Shown: positions 1-8,198, numbered from the stretch's first letter. The stretch is DNA of 42,318 nucleotides from an uncultured Pelagibacteraceae bacterium (GCA_902517885.1 CABYDZ010000010.1:1-42318); one strand, 5' to 3'. The notes: generated by a model from the sequence alone, not told the origin. Made by a program: numbers and translations.

Positions 1-798
1 TTTAATTTATTTGTGAATTTGAATCCTTATGAGCTTACATCAATAATGTTTGCCACAGAAACAGCTTATCTTAACTGGCTTATTAACGGACCAATGAACC
101 TTGCGGGATCATTTGGGCCTGACGTTATGTATGGCTCAATGTTTGGTAATGATGTTATCAGTGGTAATAGTGGAAATGACACAATTTACGCAGATGATAT
201 CTTAGGTGGATTTGGTAATGATCTCGTTGCTGGCGGTGATGGAGCAGACACTATTTATGGCGGCGGAGGTAATGATAGACTTTTTGGAGATGATCCAGTA
301 GGGAATTCATTCAACCTCCCTGGCTTTAATGGCGATGTTATCTATGGTGAAAGTGGAAGCGATTTCTTATTTGGTGGCGGAGGTCCTGATTCATTATATG
401 GTGGTTTAGGAGCCGATGTGTTTGCTTTACAGTCAGATGTTGGAGAGACAACAGGATTTGGTGGAACCTTCCAAACGGGTTCTTTTGGAAATGCAGCCAG
501 GATATACGACTATAATGAATTTGAGGGTGATGCATTGCTTTATTCTTCGTTTAGCTTTAGTAGTATGGAATTTAGTGCAATAGGTGACTCATCTCCATTT
601 GGATTATTTGGATTTGGTGCAGACTTAGGAGTGACATATAATGCGTATAACGATGGACTCAATCTCTCTCTTAATTGGGCGACAATTTACGAAGATAATG
701 GTTTCTTATCAGATGTAGTTCTGGCTCATGTCACAACTGGAATACCTTTTGCGCCTGCTCCGACAATAGATAATTTTGACTTTGTATCTTTTGCCTAA
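1..798 (+). CDS. RTX-type calcium-binding repeat protein, C-terminal part (5' end outside window)
   Basis: The frame is open from the first base of the window, so the gene probably begins upstream; a GTG at 13 is in frame but has no convincing ribosome site. About residues 30–140 contain glycine/aspartate-rich nonapeptide repeats of the GGxGxDxxx kind (for example GGFGNDLVAGGDGADTIYGG), which in this family fold into a calcium-binding parallel beta roll after export. The region after the repeats is Gly/Ser/aromatic-rich, and the last residues (NFDFVSFA) look like the hydrophobic C-terminal secretion signal of type I substrates. The next two genes encode an ABC/HlyD exporter pair, so this is probably their cargo, secreted to the cell surface or medium. 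Nothing visible gives an enzymatic role. RTX assignment is firm; the function of the missing N-terminus is unknown. Confidence 0.85.
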   Translation, partial: FNLFVNLNPYELTSIMFATETAYLNWLINGPMNLAGSFGPDVMYGSMFGNDVISGNSGNDTIYADDILGGFGNDLVAGGDGADTIYGGGGNDRLFGDDPVGNSFNLPGFNGDVIYGESGSDFLFGGGGPDSLYGGLGADVFALQSDVGETTGFGGTFQTGSFGNAARIYDYNEFEGDALLYSSFSFSSMEFSAIGDSSPFGLFGFGADLGVTYNAYNDGLNLSLNWATIYEDNGFLSDVVLAHVTTGIPFAPAPTIDNFDFVSFA

Positions 799-859
799 GT
801 AAAGTAATAGCTAGCTTTAAAGCAAGATATATGAGCAACATCTGAGTCTTATGTCATTT

Positions 860-887
860 TTGTATCTTTTTTAGTTAGTGCTATAAT
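860..887 (+). promoter_or_regulatory. Sigma-70-type promoter for the type I secretion genes
   Basis: TTGTAT (860–865) and a perfect TATAAT (882–887) are separated by 16 bp. The ATG at 894 lies only 6 nt after the -10 box, so transcription should start at or within a base or two of the start codon. No purine-rich Shine–Dalgarno lies before the ATG, which fits a leaderless mRNA. The box match is seen in the sequence; activity and start point are inferred. Confidence 0.6.
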
Positions 888-893
888 TAATCT

Positions 894-2537
894 ATGAATG
901 AATTAATCAGAAGATTAAAGACAGACAAACTATTTATGTTTGAGATTCTTCTCTCATCACTTTTTGTAAATATATTGGCACTCGCGACACCTATTTATGT
1001 CATTCAGGTTCTGCAAAGGTATGTTGCTTATGGAGTCACAGCTACTTTAATCACGCTAGTAGCGGGTGTAATTTTGATCTTAGTATTTGAGTTTTTATTC
1101 AGAAATTTAAGAAATAAAATATCAGGTGAGTTTGAAGTTATAAATGCAAAATTATCAAACTCAATTTATGCAAAAATTCATGTAATACCTGCTGCTTTTT
1201 TTGCCCTCAAAGATATAAGAATGAACTCTCTAATGAAAAATATGCAGACTATTACTAATAATTTAAACGGTAATAACTTGCTTATTTTTATTGATGCTCC
1301 ATTTAGCATCATTTTTTTAATTGCAGTATATTTTTTGCATTACCAGCTGGGATTGATTTTAACATTTTTTTTAATAGTACCATTTATCATATCAAATTTT
1401 CTTACCCCAGGAATAACAGAAAAGACTAAAAATTATTCAACAGAAAGTGTCAGACAATCAATTCTTTACCATGACTCTGTTAACAAAAATATCACCATTA
1501 AATATTTCAAATTAATATCTCTCGCTATCAGCGCATGGTCATCTTCACTAAAAAACCATACCAATAGTAAAGGCTTACTAGAATTAAGAAGGAATTTCTT
1601 ATCATCTGCTTTGCTAAGTCATTCAGCATTATTAACCGTCGTGATAATTGGCTGGGGAGCTATTTTATCAGTCAATGGTGAATTAAGTGTTGGCGCTTTG
1701 ATTGGGGCTAATATTCTTGCTTCAAGAGCAATTGCTCCAATTGTGAGGTTTGTTCAAACTTCATATATTTATAAAGAAGTCGATGCTTCAATTAATGAAG
1801 TAAATCAAGTCTTAGGCCTTCCAATTGAGCAAATAAAAGGAAACGAAATTTCTAATTATTCAGGAGATGTTTATGTATCAGGTCTATCAATGATATATCC
1901 TCAAACTAAGAATCCAGTATTTGAAAACATAGATTTTGAAGTTTCGTCCGGAATGATCCTATGTATATCTGGAAATAATGGTGCTGGAAAAACTTCTTTA
2001 ATAAAAACTATAATAGGCATTCTACCTTTTACTAGAGGACAGATTTTGTTTGAAAAGATTGAAATTTCACAATTGTCGGTCAATTGGTTGAGACAAAATA
2101 TATCGTATATGCCTCAAGTACCCGAGTTTGTTGATGCTTCGCTACTTCATAATATTTCATATGGGAATAGCGGCATAGATAAGTCCATTATAAGCAAAGC
2201 TATTAATGACGCAGATCTCTCTAACTTTATCAATACACACCCGAAGGGCATATTAATGGGTATGAAAAATAGTAATATTAATCTTCCTATAGGTATTATT
2301 AAGCGTGTAGCCTTTGCACGTTCATTGATAGGGGACGGTCAAATATTTGTTTTAGATGAACCTACTGAAGGAATGGATCAAAATGGTTTATTAGCAGTTA
2401 TTAGTAAGATTAAGGATTTAAAACAAAATGGAAAAACTATTATTATAGCTTCATCAAATGAAGAATTAATTAATATTTCTGATATGAAAATAGATTTAAA
2501 CAAGAAAGTAGATAATAAAAAAGTATATGACAAATAA
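894..2537 (+). CDS. Type I secretion ABC transporter (PrtD-like permease/ATPase) with degenerate signature motif
   Basis: Inner-membrane exporter subunit with an ABC transmembrane domain (about residues 1–300) fused to a nucleotide-binding domain (about 325–540). It lacks an N-terminal C39 peptidase-like domain, as PrtD-type RTX exporters do. Walker A is GNNGAGKT (360–367), the Q-loop glutamine is Q408 in YMPQ, and Walker B with catalytic Glu is VLDEP (D488, E489). Two motifs are unusual: where LSGGQ is expected the sequence reads LPIGI (464–468), and the H-loop region (IIIASSNEE, about 516–524) has no histidine. The frame is intact and neighbouring motifs are good, so this is not obvious decay. 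It lies between an RTX gene and an overlapping HlyD gene, which points to secretion of that RTX protein. Family is secure; ATPase competence is uncertain. Confidence 0.87.
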   Translation: MNELIRRLKTDKLFMFEILLSSLFVNILALATPIYVIQVLQRYVAYGVTATLITLVAGVILILVFEFLFRNLRNKISGEFEVINAKLSNSIYAKIHVIPAAFFALKDIRMNSLMKNMQTITNNLNGNNLLIFIDAPFSIIFLIAVYFLHYQLGLILTFFLIVPFIISNFLTPGITEKTKNYSTESVRQSILYHDSVNKNITIKYFKLISLAISAWSSSLKNHTNSKGLLELRRNFLSSALLSHSALLTVVIIGWGAILSVNGELSVGALIGANILASRAIAPIVRFVQTSYIYKEVDASINEVNQVLGLPIEQIKGNEISNYSGDVYVSGLSMIYPQTKNPVFENIDFEVSSGMILCISGNNGAGKTSLIKTIIGILPFTRGQILFEKIEISQLSVNWLRQNISYMPQVPEFVDASLLHNISYGNSGIDKSIISKAINDADLSNFINTHPKGILMGMKNSNINLPIGIIKRVAFARSLIGDGQIFVLDEPTEGMDQNGLLAVISKIKDLKQNGKTIIIASSNEELINISDMKIDLNKKVDNKKVYDK

Positions 2538-3759
2538 TAAGTCTCAAGATAGCCAAAATTTTGAATTCATAGACAATGAAAGAAAAGGCTCAAGAAAAGT
2601 GCTCGTTGTATTTTCTGGTTTAATTTTAACTCTTATTATTTGGTCAGTGGTTTTCGTGATTGATATTACAAGTGTTGCTAAAGGAGAAATTATTCCTTTA
2701 GGAGAAATAAAAACAATTCAACACCTTGAAGGTGGGATCATAGAGAAAATTCTTGTTGAGGAAAGTGAGGAAGTAAAAAAAGATCAATCTCTTGTGATAC
2801 TCGCGCCTACCGCTAGTCAGGTCGAGTTAGATGAGTTGCAAGTGAGAATGGATTCTCAAATTATTAAATCCATTAGATTAGAAGCCGAAATTAATAATTT
2901 TGAAACCCCAGTATTTTCAGAAGATTTAATTAATCTAAGACCTGATATTATTCAGAAATCAATGGAACTTTTCCAAAGTAGAAAAAAGAAATATGATGGT
3001 GAAATCAGCGAGGTAAGTACATTAATTAATCAATCGCAAACAGATGTTGATATATTATTAAGAAAGACAGAAATGAGTGCTCAACTTCTTGAAGAAAAAG
3101 TAACTAATGAATTTGCACATTTGAATGTTCTTAAAGAATTAAATGCAGCAAAAGGAAGATTAGAAGAATTAATTGAAAAAAAAACAAACGTATCAAATTT
3201 CTGGATAGAAGAGTCAAGAGATGAGTTGCAGTTAGCTCAAAGAGAAATTTCTCAATCAAATGAGACTATGAAAGAATTAAAAGATAATTTAGAAAGAACA
3301 ATTATTAAGGCTCCAGTTGATGGTTTTGTTAAAAATTTATTTTTTGTCACAGAAGGGGGGGTTATTTCTCCTGGTGGTGTCATTTTAGATCTTGTTCCTT
3401 CAAGAGATAGTCTTATTCTGGAGGCTCGGTTAAAAGAAAGTGACATTGGTTTCGTAAAGCCTGGACAATCAGCTATCGTAAAATTATCATCAAGTGACGC
3501 CGTAAATTTTGGTCAAATAAATGGCAAGGTCATGCGAATAAGTCCAGATACTGAAAAAGATGAAGACGACAATAGAATAGTTTTTTATAAAACATTAATT
3601 GAGCTTGAGCAAAATTACTTTGAGGGTAACGAAAAAATCTATGTTTTAGTGCCAGGAGTAAAGGTTACAGCAAGTATCCAGATAGGGGAACGCACTTTAG
3701 CGAATTACTTATTATCTCCTTTTATTGACTCATTGGGACAATCTTTCCAAGAAAGGTAG
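2527..3759 (+). CDS. HlyD-family membrane fusion protein of type I secretion system
   Basis: Periplasmic adaptor linking the ABC exporter to an outer-membrane TolC-type channel (none is present in this window). A short cytoplasmic N-terminus is followed by one membrane segment (about residues 24–46). A lipoyl-like half motif with the HlyD hallmark HLEGGIIEKILV follows at about 67–80. A long Glu/Lys/Leu-rich coiled coil occupies roughly 95–255, and the second lipoyl half contains APVDGFV. The C-terminus is the HlyD beta-barrel region. At 410 residues it is near normal length for PrtE/HlyD proteins. The ATG lies inside the end of the ABC gene (11 nt overlap), so the two are translationally coupled and form one exporter. 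Confidence 0.9.
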   Translation: MTNNKSQDSQNFEFIDNERKGSRKVLVVFSGLILTLIIWSVVFVIDITSVAKGEIIPLGEIKTIQHLEGGIIEKILVEESEEVKKDQSLVILAPTASQVELDELQVRMDSQIIKSIRLEAEINNFETPVFSEDLINLRPDIIQKSMELFQSRKKKYDGEISEVSTLINQSQTDVDILLRKTEMSAQLLEEKVTNEFAHLNVLKELNAAKGRLEELIEKKTNVSNFWIEESRDELQLAQREISQSNETMKELKDNLERTIIKAPVDGFVKNLFFVTEGGVISPGGVILDLVPSRDSLILEARLKESDIGFVKPGQSAIVKLSSSDAVNFGQINGKVMRISPDTEKDEDDNRIVFYKTLIELEQNYFEGNEKIYVLVPGVKVTASIQIGERTLANYLLSPFIDSLGQSFQER

Positions 3760-3768
3760 TAATTTAAT

Positions 3769-4263
3769 ATGAAAATACTTATTTGTGGATTGCCAGGGTC
3801 TGGTAAAACTTGGCTTGCAAAGAGATTGGTAGATATGATTGAAAATTGTGCTTGGTATAATGCTGATATTATTAGAAAAGCTGCGCATGATTGGGATTTT
3901 ACACCTGAAGGGAGAACGCGACAAGCAAATCGAATGAAGACATTTGCAGATTTTGAAGCAAGTAATGGAAGATCAGTAATTTGTGACTTTGTTGCGCCAA
4001 CTGAACTATCAAGACTATCATTTAATCCTGACTATTTAATATGGGTAGATACAATTAAAGAAGGAAGAGTTGTTGATAATAAAAAAGAAGAATTGGAAAC
4101 AGCTAAGGACCTTCCGTTTGAAGTTGAAAGCTTAGAAAAATCTGATGCTTTCAAGGATACCACTAGAATGTTTGAGCCCCCAGCCAATGCTAATAAAAGA
4201 ATAACATCTTTTTTAAATGATGATGAAATAAATAGTTTAGCATTAGAAATTCAAAATGTTTGA
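3769..4263 (+). CDS. APS-kinase-like P-loop kinase
   Basis: Small 164-residue P-loop kinase. Walker A is GLPGSGKT (7–14). The segment NADIIRK (31–37) followed by WDFTPEGRT (42–50) matches the adenylylsulfate kinase pattern of D..R then LGFS..DR, and residues 66–78 (NGRSVICDFVAPT) correspond to the strand and Ser/Thr-Pro element seen in CysC proteins. Known family members phosphorylate APS to PAPS, or related phospho-adenylate or cytidylate substrates. The gene starts 9 bp after the HlyD gene with an AAAGG upstream, and overlaps the next nucleotidyltransferase gene by 8 nt. A divergent APS kinase acting on APS made by the adjacent apr genes is one reading. A kinase for a nucleotide-activated surface modification, as with the Campylobacter CysC homologue, is another. 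Confidence 0.65.
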   Translation: MKILICGLPGSGKTWLAKRLVDMIENCAWYNADIIRKAAHDWDFTPEGRTRQANRMKTFADFEASNGRSVICDFVAPTELSRLSFNPDYLIWVDTIKEGRVVDNKKEELETAKDLPFEVESLEKSDAFKDTTRMFEPPANANKRITSFLNDDEINSLALEIQNV

Positions 4264-4648
4264 CTGGAAAAAACCAACCACTCAAATGCTTGGCCGATGG
4301 CAACCATGGCATGACGGACATACTGCGCTATTTGAAAAGGCTTTAAAAAAAACCGGACAAGTTTGCATTATGTTCAGAGATGTATCTGGCGTAGATGCAG
4401 GAATTGAAGGGCAAGGAGATAATCCTTTCAAGTTTGAAGAGGTAAAAAAAAGAATAATTGATGGCCTAGCATCTCACGGTTACCAGTACGAAAAAGAATA
4501 TATAGTTCTTAAAGTTCCAAATGTAACAGATATTTCATACGGAAGAGGAGTAGGATATACTTTTACTGAACATGATTTAGGAGAAGAAATTCATAAGATT
4601 TCTGCTACTAAAATAAGAAAAAAAATGCGTGACGAAGATCAGCTGTAA
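4256..4648 (+). CDS. Small HxGH nucleotidyltransferase (NMNAT/cytidylyltransferase-like)
   Basis: A 130-residue protein of the nucleotidylyltransferase alpha/beta phosphodiesterase superfamily. The nucleotide-binding motif is GRWQPWHDGH (13–22, with H19 and H22), close to the GRFQPFHxGH of archaeal-type NMN adenylyltransferases. The C-terminal ISATKIRKKM (115–124) matches the ISxTxIR motif that closes over the triphosphate. It is shorter than NadM (about 170–180), and no nicotinamide-binding element is obvious, so the accepted substrate is unknown. It overlaps the kinase gene by 8 nt, indicating a functional pair. Its stop TAA abuts directly on the TTA (stop) of the minus-strand gene at 4649. 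ATP sulfurylase belongs to the same superfamily, but its QxRNPxHxxH motif is not present here. Confidence 0.65.
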   Translation: MFDWKKPTTQMLGRWQPWHDGHTALFEKALKKTGQVCIMFRDVSGVDAGIEGQGDNPFKFEEVKKRIIDGLASHGYQYEKEYIVLKVPNVTDISYGRGVGYTFTEHDLGEEIHKISATKIRKKMRDEDQL

Positions 4649-4999
4649 TTAAAATATTGTAGCCCCGAAAATTTTTATTTCAGCATCCTCGATTCCTAAC
4701 ACTAATCTGCCAAGATAATCTCCTTCAGACTTGCTGCTTTTTTGTTTAAAAAGCACAGTAACATGTTCATCCCTTCTAAGACATCCGAGGAATTCTCTTT
4801 CTTCAGTAAGACTTGTGATCACGTCATTGTTAGCCCATTGTTTTGCAAGTTCAATTTCATTCGCACCAAATAGCATCCGAGCTGAAAAATTTTGGGTAAA
4901 TCCAAAATAATCTTGCTTATTAGAGCAATGAATTAAGTTGTCCCACAAAGGTTGAGCAATCTCTAAGAGCTCTTTATCCGATTTATCCAGAAGATTCAT
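4649..4999 (-). CDS. Unrecognised protein co-transcribed with aprA
   Basis: A 116-residue soluble protein with no signal peptide or membrane segment that I do not recognise. The first half looks helical (repeated Leu/Glu/Asn pattern with NFSARMLFG). The second half has alternating hydrophobic residues suggesting a sheet (FLGCLRRDEHVTVLFKQ, then YLGRLVLGIEDAEIKIFG). There are two cysteines, at about 24 and 73. Its ATG follows the aprA stop codon with no gap, so it is almost certainly translated from the apr message. That position suggests an accessory role in sulfite oxidation, such as assembly or protein interaction, but the sequence itself does not show this. Confidence 0.6.
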   Translation of the reverse strand: MNLLDKSDKELLEIAQPLWDNLIHCSNKQDYFGFTQNFSARMLFGANEIELAKQWANNDVITSLTEEREFLGCLRRDEHVTVLFKQKSSKSEGDYLGRLVLGIEDAEIKIFGATIF

Positions 5000-6835
5000 T
5001 TAGTCAACAATGTGATATAGAGGAGCTTTTTCGAGAGCAAATTCACCACTTTTAGGATCTCGTCTTGACACAGTAAGGCAATGCCAATTGTCATCATCAA
5101 GTTTCATGTGGTCACCTCGATAATAATATCCAGGCCATCTAGTCTCTTTTCTAAAAAGAGTATGATGAGTAACACATTGAGATGTCATTAATCGATGTTT
5201 CAGTTCCCAAGCTCTCATAAGTTGATGATAATCTTCAGCACCAATATATTCTAAGTCTTCTTCAAGCATATGAAGTAACTCAAGACCTTTATTCAGGAGA
5301 TTTTCATTAGTCATATAATTAACCCCAACACCGCCAACATATTCATCCATAATTTTTTGCAGTCTTTGAAGCCCCTGAATTGGCAATAAATAACTTGGAG
5401 AGACAGTTCCCGCTGTTATTTCATTGCGTCCTACTTTATAATTCTCAAGTGGCTTGTAAATTACTTCCTTTAAATCCTCGTACTGTTTTGAGTTAATTAA
5501 TATTTCATCATCTTTTAAATCCATGATGTATTTTACAGCGGCTTTTGCGGCCAATCTTCCCTCAGTAAATGAACCTGATGAGAACTTATGCGCACTGCCT
5601 CCTACAGTATCTCCAGCACCAAATAAGCCATTGACGCTCATCATTCGGTTATATCCCCAAAAATATTCTGACGGCGATAAATCCTCTGGACCACTTACCC
5701 ATGCACCTGAACATGTTGCATGTGAGCCCATAACGTATGGTTCGGATGTTGTTAATTCAGGATTAGTATATTTAGGGTCTATATTTTGAGAAGCCCATAC
5801 TACAGCTTGACCTACTGTCATGCCTAAAAAGTTTTCCCAACCAATAGTTTCTAAGTGTGGATCTTGGAATGCTTCTGTTGTGACCATATGAATTGGCCCA
5901 CCACCTGCTTTAACTTCTTCTATAAATGCATGGTTTCTCAGACATGTTGGCACAGGAGTATGGTCAATATATTCTCCAACTAACTTTTTTGTATCCTCAT
6001 ACCACTTTTGCTCATAGTTCTCACCATTTCCGTTTTGAGTGTAGGTTTTTAAGTGCAAGAAGTAAGCTCCAACAGGACCATATCCATCTTTAAATCTTGT
6101 AAGAACAATTCGATTTTCCATTTGTGTCATCTTCGCCCCAGCAGCAATAGGCAATGCATAAGCTGATCCATTGCTCCATGGCGCATACCATGTTCTCCCC
6201 ATTCCTTCGCCCACAGCTCTTGGTTTGAAAATATGTGATGCTCCACCAGCGGCAACAATTACTGCTTTTGCCTTAAAAACATGATAGTTTCCTGTTCTCA
6301 TGTTGAATCCTACCGCTCCACCTACACGATTTTCTTTACCTTCATCCATTAATAAGTGAGTAATCATGATACGGTTATAAATCTTATCAGCAGATTTTTT
6401 TGCAGCTTCAGCAACTATAGGCTTATAACTTTCTCCGTGAATCATAACCTGCCACTTACCTTCGCGTTGATATCTTCCAGTCTCTTTATCCCTCATGATA
6501 GGAAGACCCCATTCATCAAACATGTGAACAGTAGAGTCAACATGCCTTGCCATATCGTATGCTAAATCTTCTCTAACCAATCCCATGAGGTCATTTCTCG
6601 CGTACCGAACATGGTCTTCTGGCTGATTTTCATCCCATTGCATACCCATATAACAATTGATTGCATAAAGACCTTGCGCAACGGCACCACTTCTATCGAT
6701 GTTAGCCTTCTCAACGCAGACTATCTTTAAATCTCTTCCCCAGTGCCTTGACTCAAAAGTGGCACCAGTGCCAGCCATACCGCCACCAATAATAAGGATG
6801 TCGCAATCCTCATGTATAGTTTGTATTTTAGCCAT
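5000..6835 (-). CDS. aprA: Adenylylsulfate (APS) reductase alpha subunit
   Basis: FAD-containing catalytic subunit of dissimilatory APS reductase. In sulfur oxidisers it runs in reverse, joining sulfite to AMP to give APS and passing electrons on through AprB. The Rossmann FAD motif is DILIIGGGMAGTGA (12–25) with an acidic residue at the end of strand 2 (E42), placing it in the succinate-dehydrogenase/fumarate-reductase flavoprotein superfamily. Length (611) and internal landmarks such as YMGMQWDENQPEDHVRY, SGSFTEGRLAAKAAVKY and the C-terminal RWPGYYYRGDHM fit AprA rather than SdhA. It begins 3 bp after aprB. The likely sulfite source is Xsc, encoded 17 kb away. Whether the enzyme detoxifies sulfite or conserves energy depends on a Sat (ATP sulfurylase) not present in this window. 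Confidence 0.95.
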   Translation of the reverse strand: MAKIQTIHEDCDILIIGGGMAGTGATFESRHWGRDLKIVCVEKANIDRSGAVAQGLYAINCYMGMQWDENQPEDHVRYARNDLMGLVREDLAYDMARHVDSTVHMFDEWGLPIMRDKETGRYQREGKWQVMIHGESYKPIVAEAAKKSADKIYNRIMITHLLMDEGKENRVGGAVGFNMRTGNYHVFKAKAVIVAAGGASHIFKPRAVGEGMGRTWYAPWSNGSAYALPIAAGAKMTQMENRIVLTRFKDGYGPVGAYFLHLKTYTQNGNGENYEQKWYEDTKKLVGEYIDHTPVPTCLRNHAFIEEVKAGGGPIHMVTTEAFQDPHLETIGWENFLGMTVGQAVVWASQNIDPKYTNPELTTSEPYVMGSHATCSGAWVSGPEDLSPSEYFWGYNRMMSVNGLFGAGDTVGGSAHKFSSGSFTEGRLAAKAAVKYIMDLKDDEILINSKQYEDLKEVIYKPLENYKVGRNEITAGTVSPSYLLPIQGLQRLQKIMDEYVGGVGVNYMTNENLLNKGLELLHMLEEDLEYIGAEDYHQLMRAWELKHRLMTSQCVTHHTLFRKETRWPGYYYRGDHMKLDDDNWHCLTVSRRDPKSGEFALEKAPLYHIVD

Positions 6836-6838
6836 GGA

Positions 6839-7309
6839 TTAGTAGTAGACACCTTCTTTAAATTTCTCTTTATCTATTTCAGGCAATCCAGTGTCTATAT
6901 TTAAGCCAGTGGGTTCTGAATAAAGAAGCTGTGAGTTTAACTCATCGTTTGTTGGAGCTTTTTCTTCAGCCAATTTTGGAATATGTTTCCCCCAAGGTTT
7001 TGTTGTAATCGGTGAAACAAAATTCTTTTCATGACCATTTCTAAATTTTATTCTCCAAGAAATAGTTCCTTTCTCTTCTTCCCTCAAAACCCTTACCTTA
7101 TGATGCATAGGTGCAAAATCTGCATAGCCTCTAACATCTATTGCATTTTGAGGACATGCTTTTACACAAGAATAACATTCCCAACACATATTTGGCTCGA
7201 TATTAACGGCACGTCTTGTTTCTTTATCAATGTGCATGATATCTGATGGACAAATGTCTACGCAATGACCACAACCATCACATCTTGTCATGTATACAAA
7301 TGTTGACAT
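6839..7309 (-). CDS. aprB: Adenylylsulfate reductase beta subunit (two [4Fe-4S] clusters)
   Basis: Electron-transfer subunit that partners AprA. Two ferredoxin-type motifs are visible: CDGCGHCVDIC (C10, C13, C16, C20) and CWECYSCVKAC (C42, C45, C48, C52), each followed by Pro. The remaining ~100 residues form the beta-rich and extended C-terminal tail that wraps AprA in known structures (RVLREEEKGTISWRIKFRNG). The 156-residue length is normal for AprB. Order on the minus strand is aprM–aprB–aprA. The protein is cytoplasmic, with electrons expected to leave through the membrane protein encoded upstream. Confidence 0.95.
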   Translation of the reverse strand: MSTFVYMTRCDGCGHCVDICPSDIMHIDKETRRAVNIEPNMCWECYSCVKACPQNAIDVRGYADFAPMHHKVRVLREEEKGTISWRIKFRNGHEKNFVSPITTKPWGKHIPKLAEEKAPTNDELNSQLLYSEPTGLNIDTGLPEIDKEKFKEGVYY

Positions 7310-7349
7310 AAATTTTTCCTCTTCTCTTTTACCAGTTAATCAAATTTTA

Positions 7350-8144
7350 TTAATAATGCCTAGGTGATTCTCGCTTTATTCCAAGGCCAAATTGCTTAGG
7401 AGCGTCAGCTGGACCCGGCAAATCGTCACGGTAACCATCTGCTTCTGATAGATTTTTCTGAATTGCAGCGCCAGGCTTATAAAACATATGAGCAAATTTT
7501 GACCAATATACTCCTCCAAACAATACTATGTTAGATAGAACATAAAGAACAAGAAACAAGCTATCAAATATAGGAATACCTGCGTACTGAGTATAAGACC
7601 AAGCAAGTCCAAAAGTTGCAGCAGCCAATAATGATAAAACAAACAAATCTGCTTTTATAATTCTTTTCCATGGGTTTGCCTCTGCAGAAACATCAACTCG
7701 CAAGAAAAACCAAAACCAGTATCCACCCAAACACGTCATTAGAGCGCCAATATGCCATAAAGCAGAAACTTGATATGGTGCTTCTTTAGCGACTCCAGTG
7801 TAAGCGAATATCAAAACAGCTGAACATATCCAAAATAAGATTGATCCGTACATTCCAAGCAAATGTGCTGCTCTTCTTTGTCCACGACCTAGTTCAGATG
7901 TAGTTAAAATATCACTAGCTATAGTTTTGGAAATAACAGCTGCTTTTTCTCCTGCACTAACTTTTTTTGTAGCTGACTCAGATGCCTTTTTGTAATTGAT
8001 AAAGAAGTATTTGGCATTTTTTTTATGTGCCATGTCTAGGACCGTTCCCAGAGCAACCATAGCCACCATAAGTATTACAAAAGCCTGCAATACTTCAACG
8101 GGCATGAAGCTTATTAATTCTGCGAATGGATTTGTATAGAACAT
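7350..8144 (-). CDS. aprM: AprM-like membrane anchor/electron-transfer subunit
   Basis: An integral membrane protein with about five hydrophobic segments: near the N-terminus (VLQAFVILMVAMVALGTVL), LFWICSAVLIFAY, IGALMTCLGGYWFWFF, LFVLSLLAAATFGLAW and SLFLVLYVLSNIVLFGGVYW. A soluble loop carries TTSELGRGQRRAAHLLGMYG and the tail is hydrophilic. It precedes aprB by 40 bp, the position of the AprM protein thought to connect APS reductase to the quinone pool in several sulfur oxidisers. I chose the ATG at 8144 over an in-frame TTG at 8153 because a good extended -10 box (8158–8166) would place transcription start at about 8151, downstream of the TTG. The name rests largely on context and topology. 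Confidence 0.7.
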   Translation of the reverse strand: MFYTNPFAELISFMPVEVLQAFVILMVAMVALGTVLDMAHKKNAKYFFINYKKASESATKKVSAGEKAAVISKTIASDILTTSELGRGQRRAAHLLGMYGSILFWICSAVLIFAYTGVAKEAPYQVSALWHIGALMTCLGGYWFWFFLRVDVSAEANPWKRIIKADLFVLSLLAAATFGLAWSYTQYAGIPIFDSLFLVLYVLSNIVLFGGVYWSKFAHMFYKPGAAIQKNLSEADGYRDDLPGPADAPKQFGLGIKRESPRHY

Positions 8145-8157
8145 AAGTATCAAGTCG

Positions 8158-8166
8158 ATTATATCA
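8158..8166 (-). promoter_or_regulatory. Extended -10 promoter for aprMBA
   Basis: On the minus strand the sequence reads TGATATAAT, a perfect extended -10 (TGnTATAAT), and no -35 box is recognisable. The aprM ATG lies 13 nt downstream of the -10 hexamer, so the 5' leader would be only about 6 nt, with no Shine–Dalgarno. This would give aprMBA its own transcript even though the upstream GST gene runs the same way. Confidence 0.55.
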
Positions 8167-8198
8167 GAATCTATAAATAATACCTATTTTTTATAGTT

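Noticed and set aside
338..535. Antisense open frame across the RTX repeats
   Set aside because: His/Gln-rich translation is a mirror of the Gly/Asp repeat codons. It has no start context or family features.
3769..4648. Reading the kinase and nucleotidyltransferase as a split classical PAPS synthase (Sat + CysC)
   Set aside because: The nucleotidyltransferase lacks the ATP-sulfurylase motif QxRNPxHxxH and is far too short for Sat, so only superfamily kinship is claimed.
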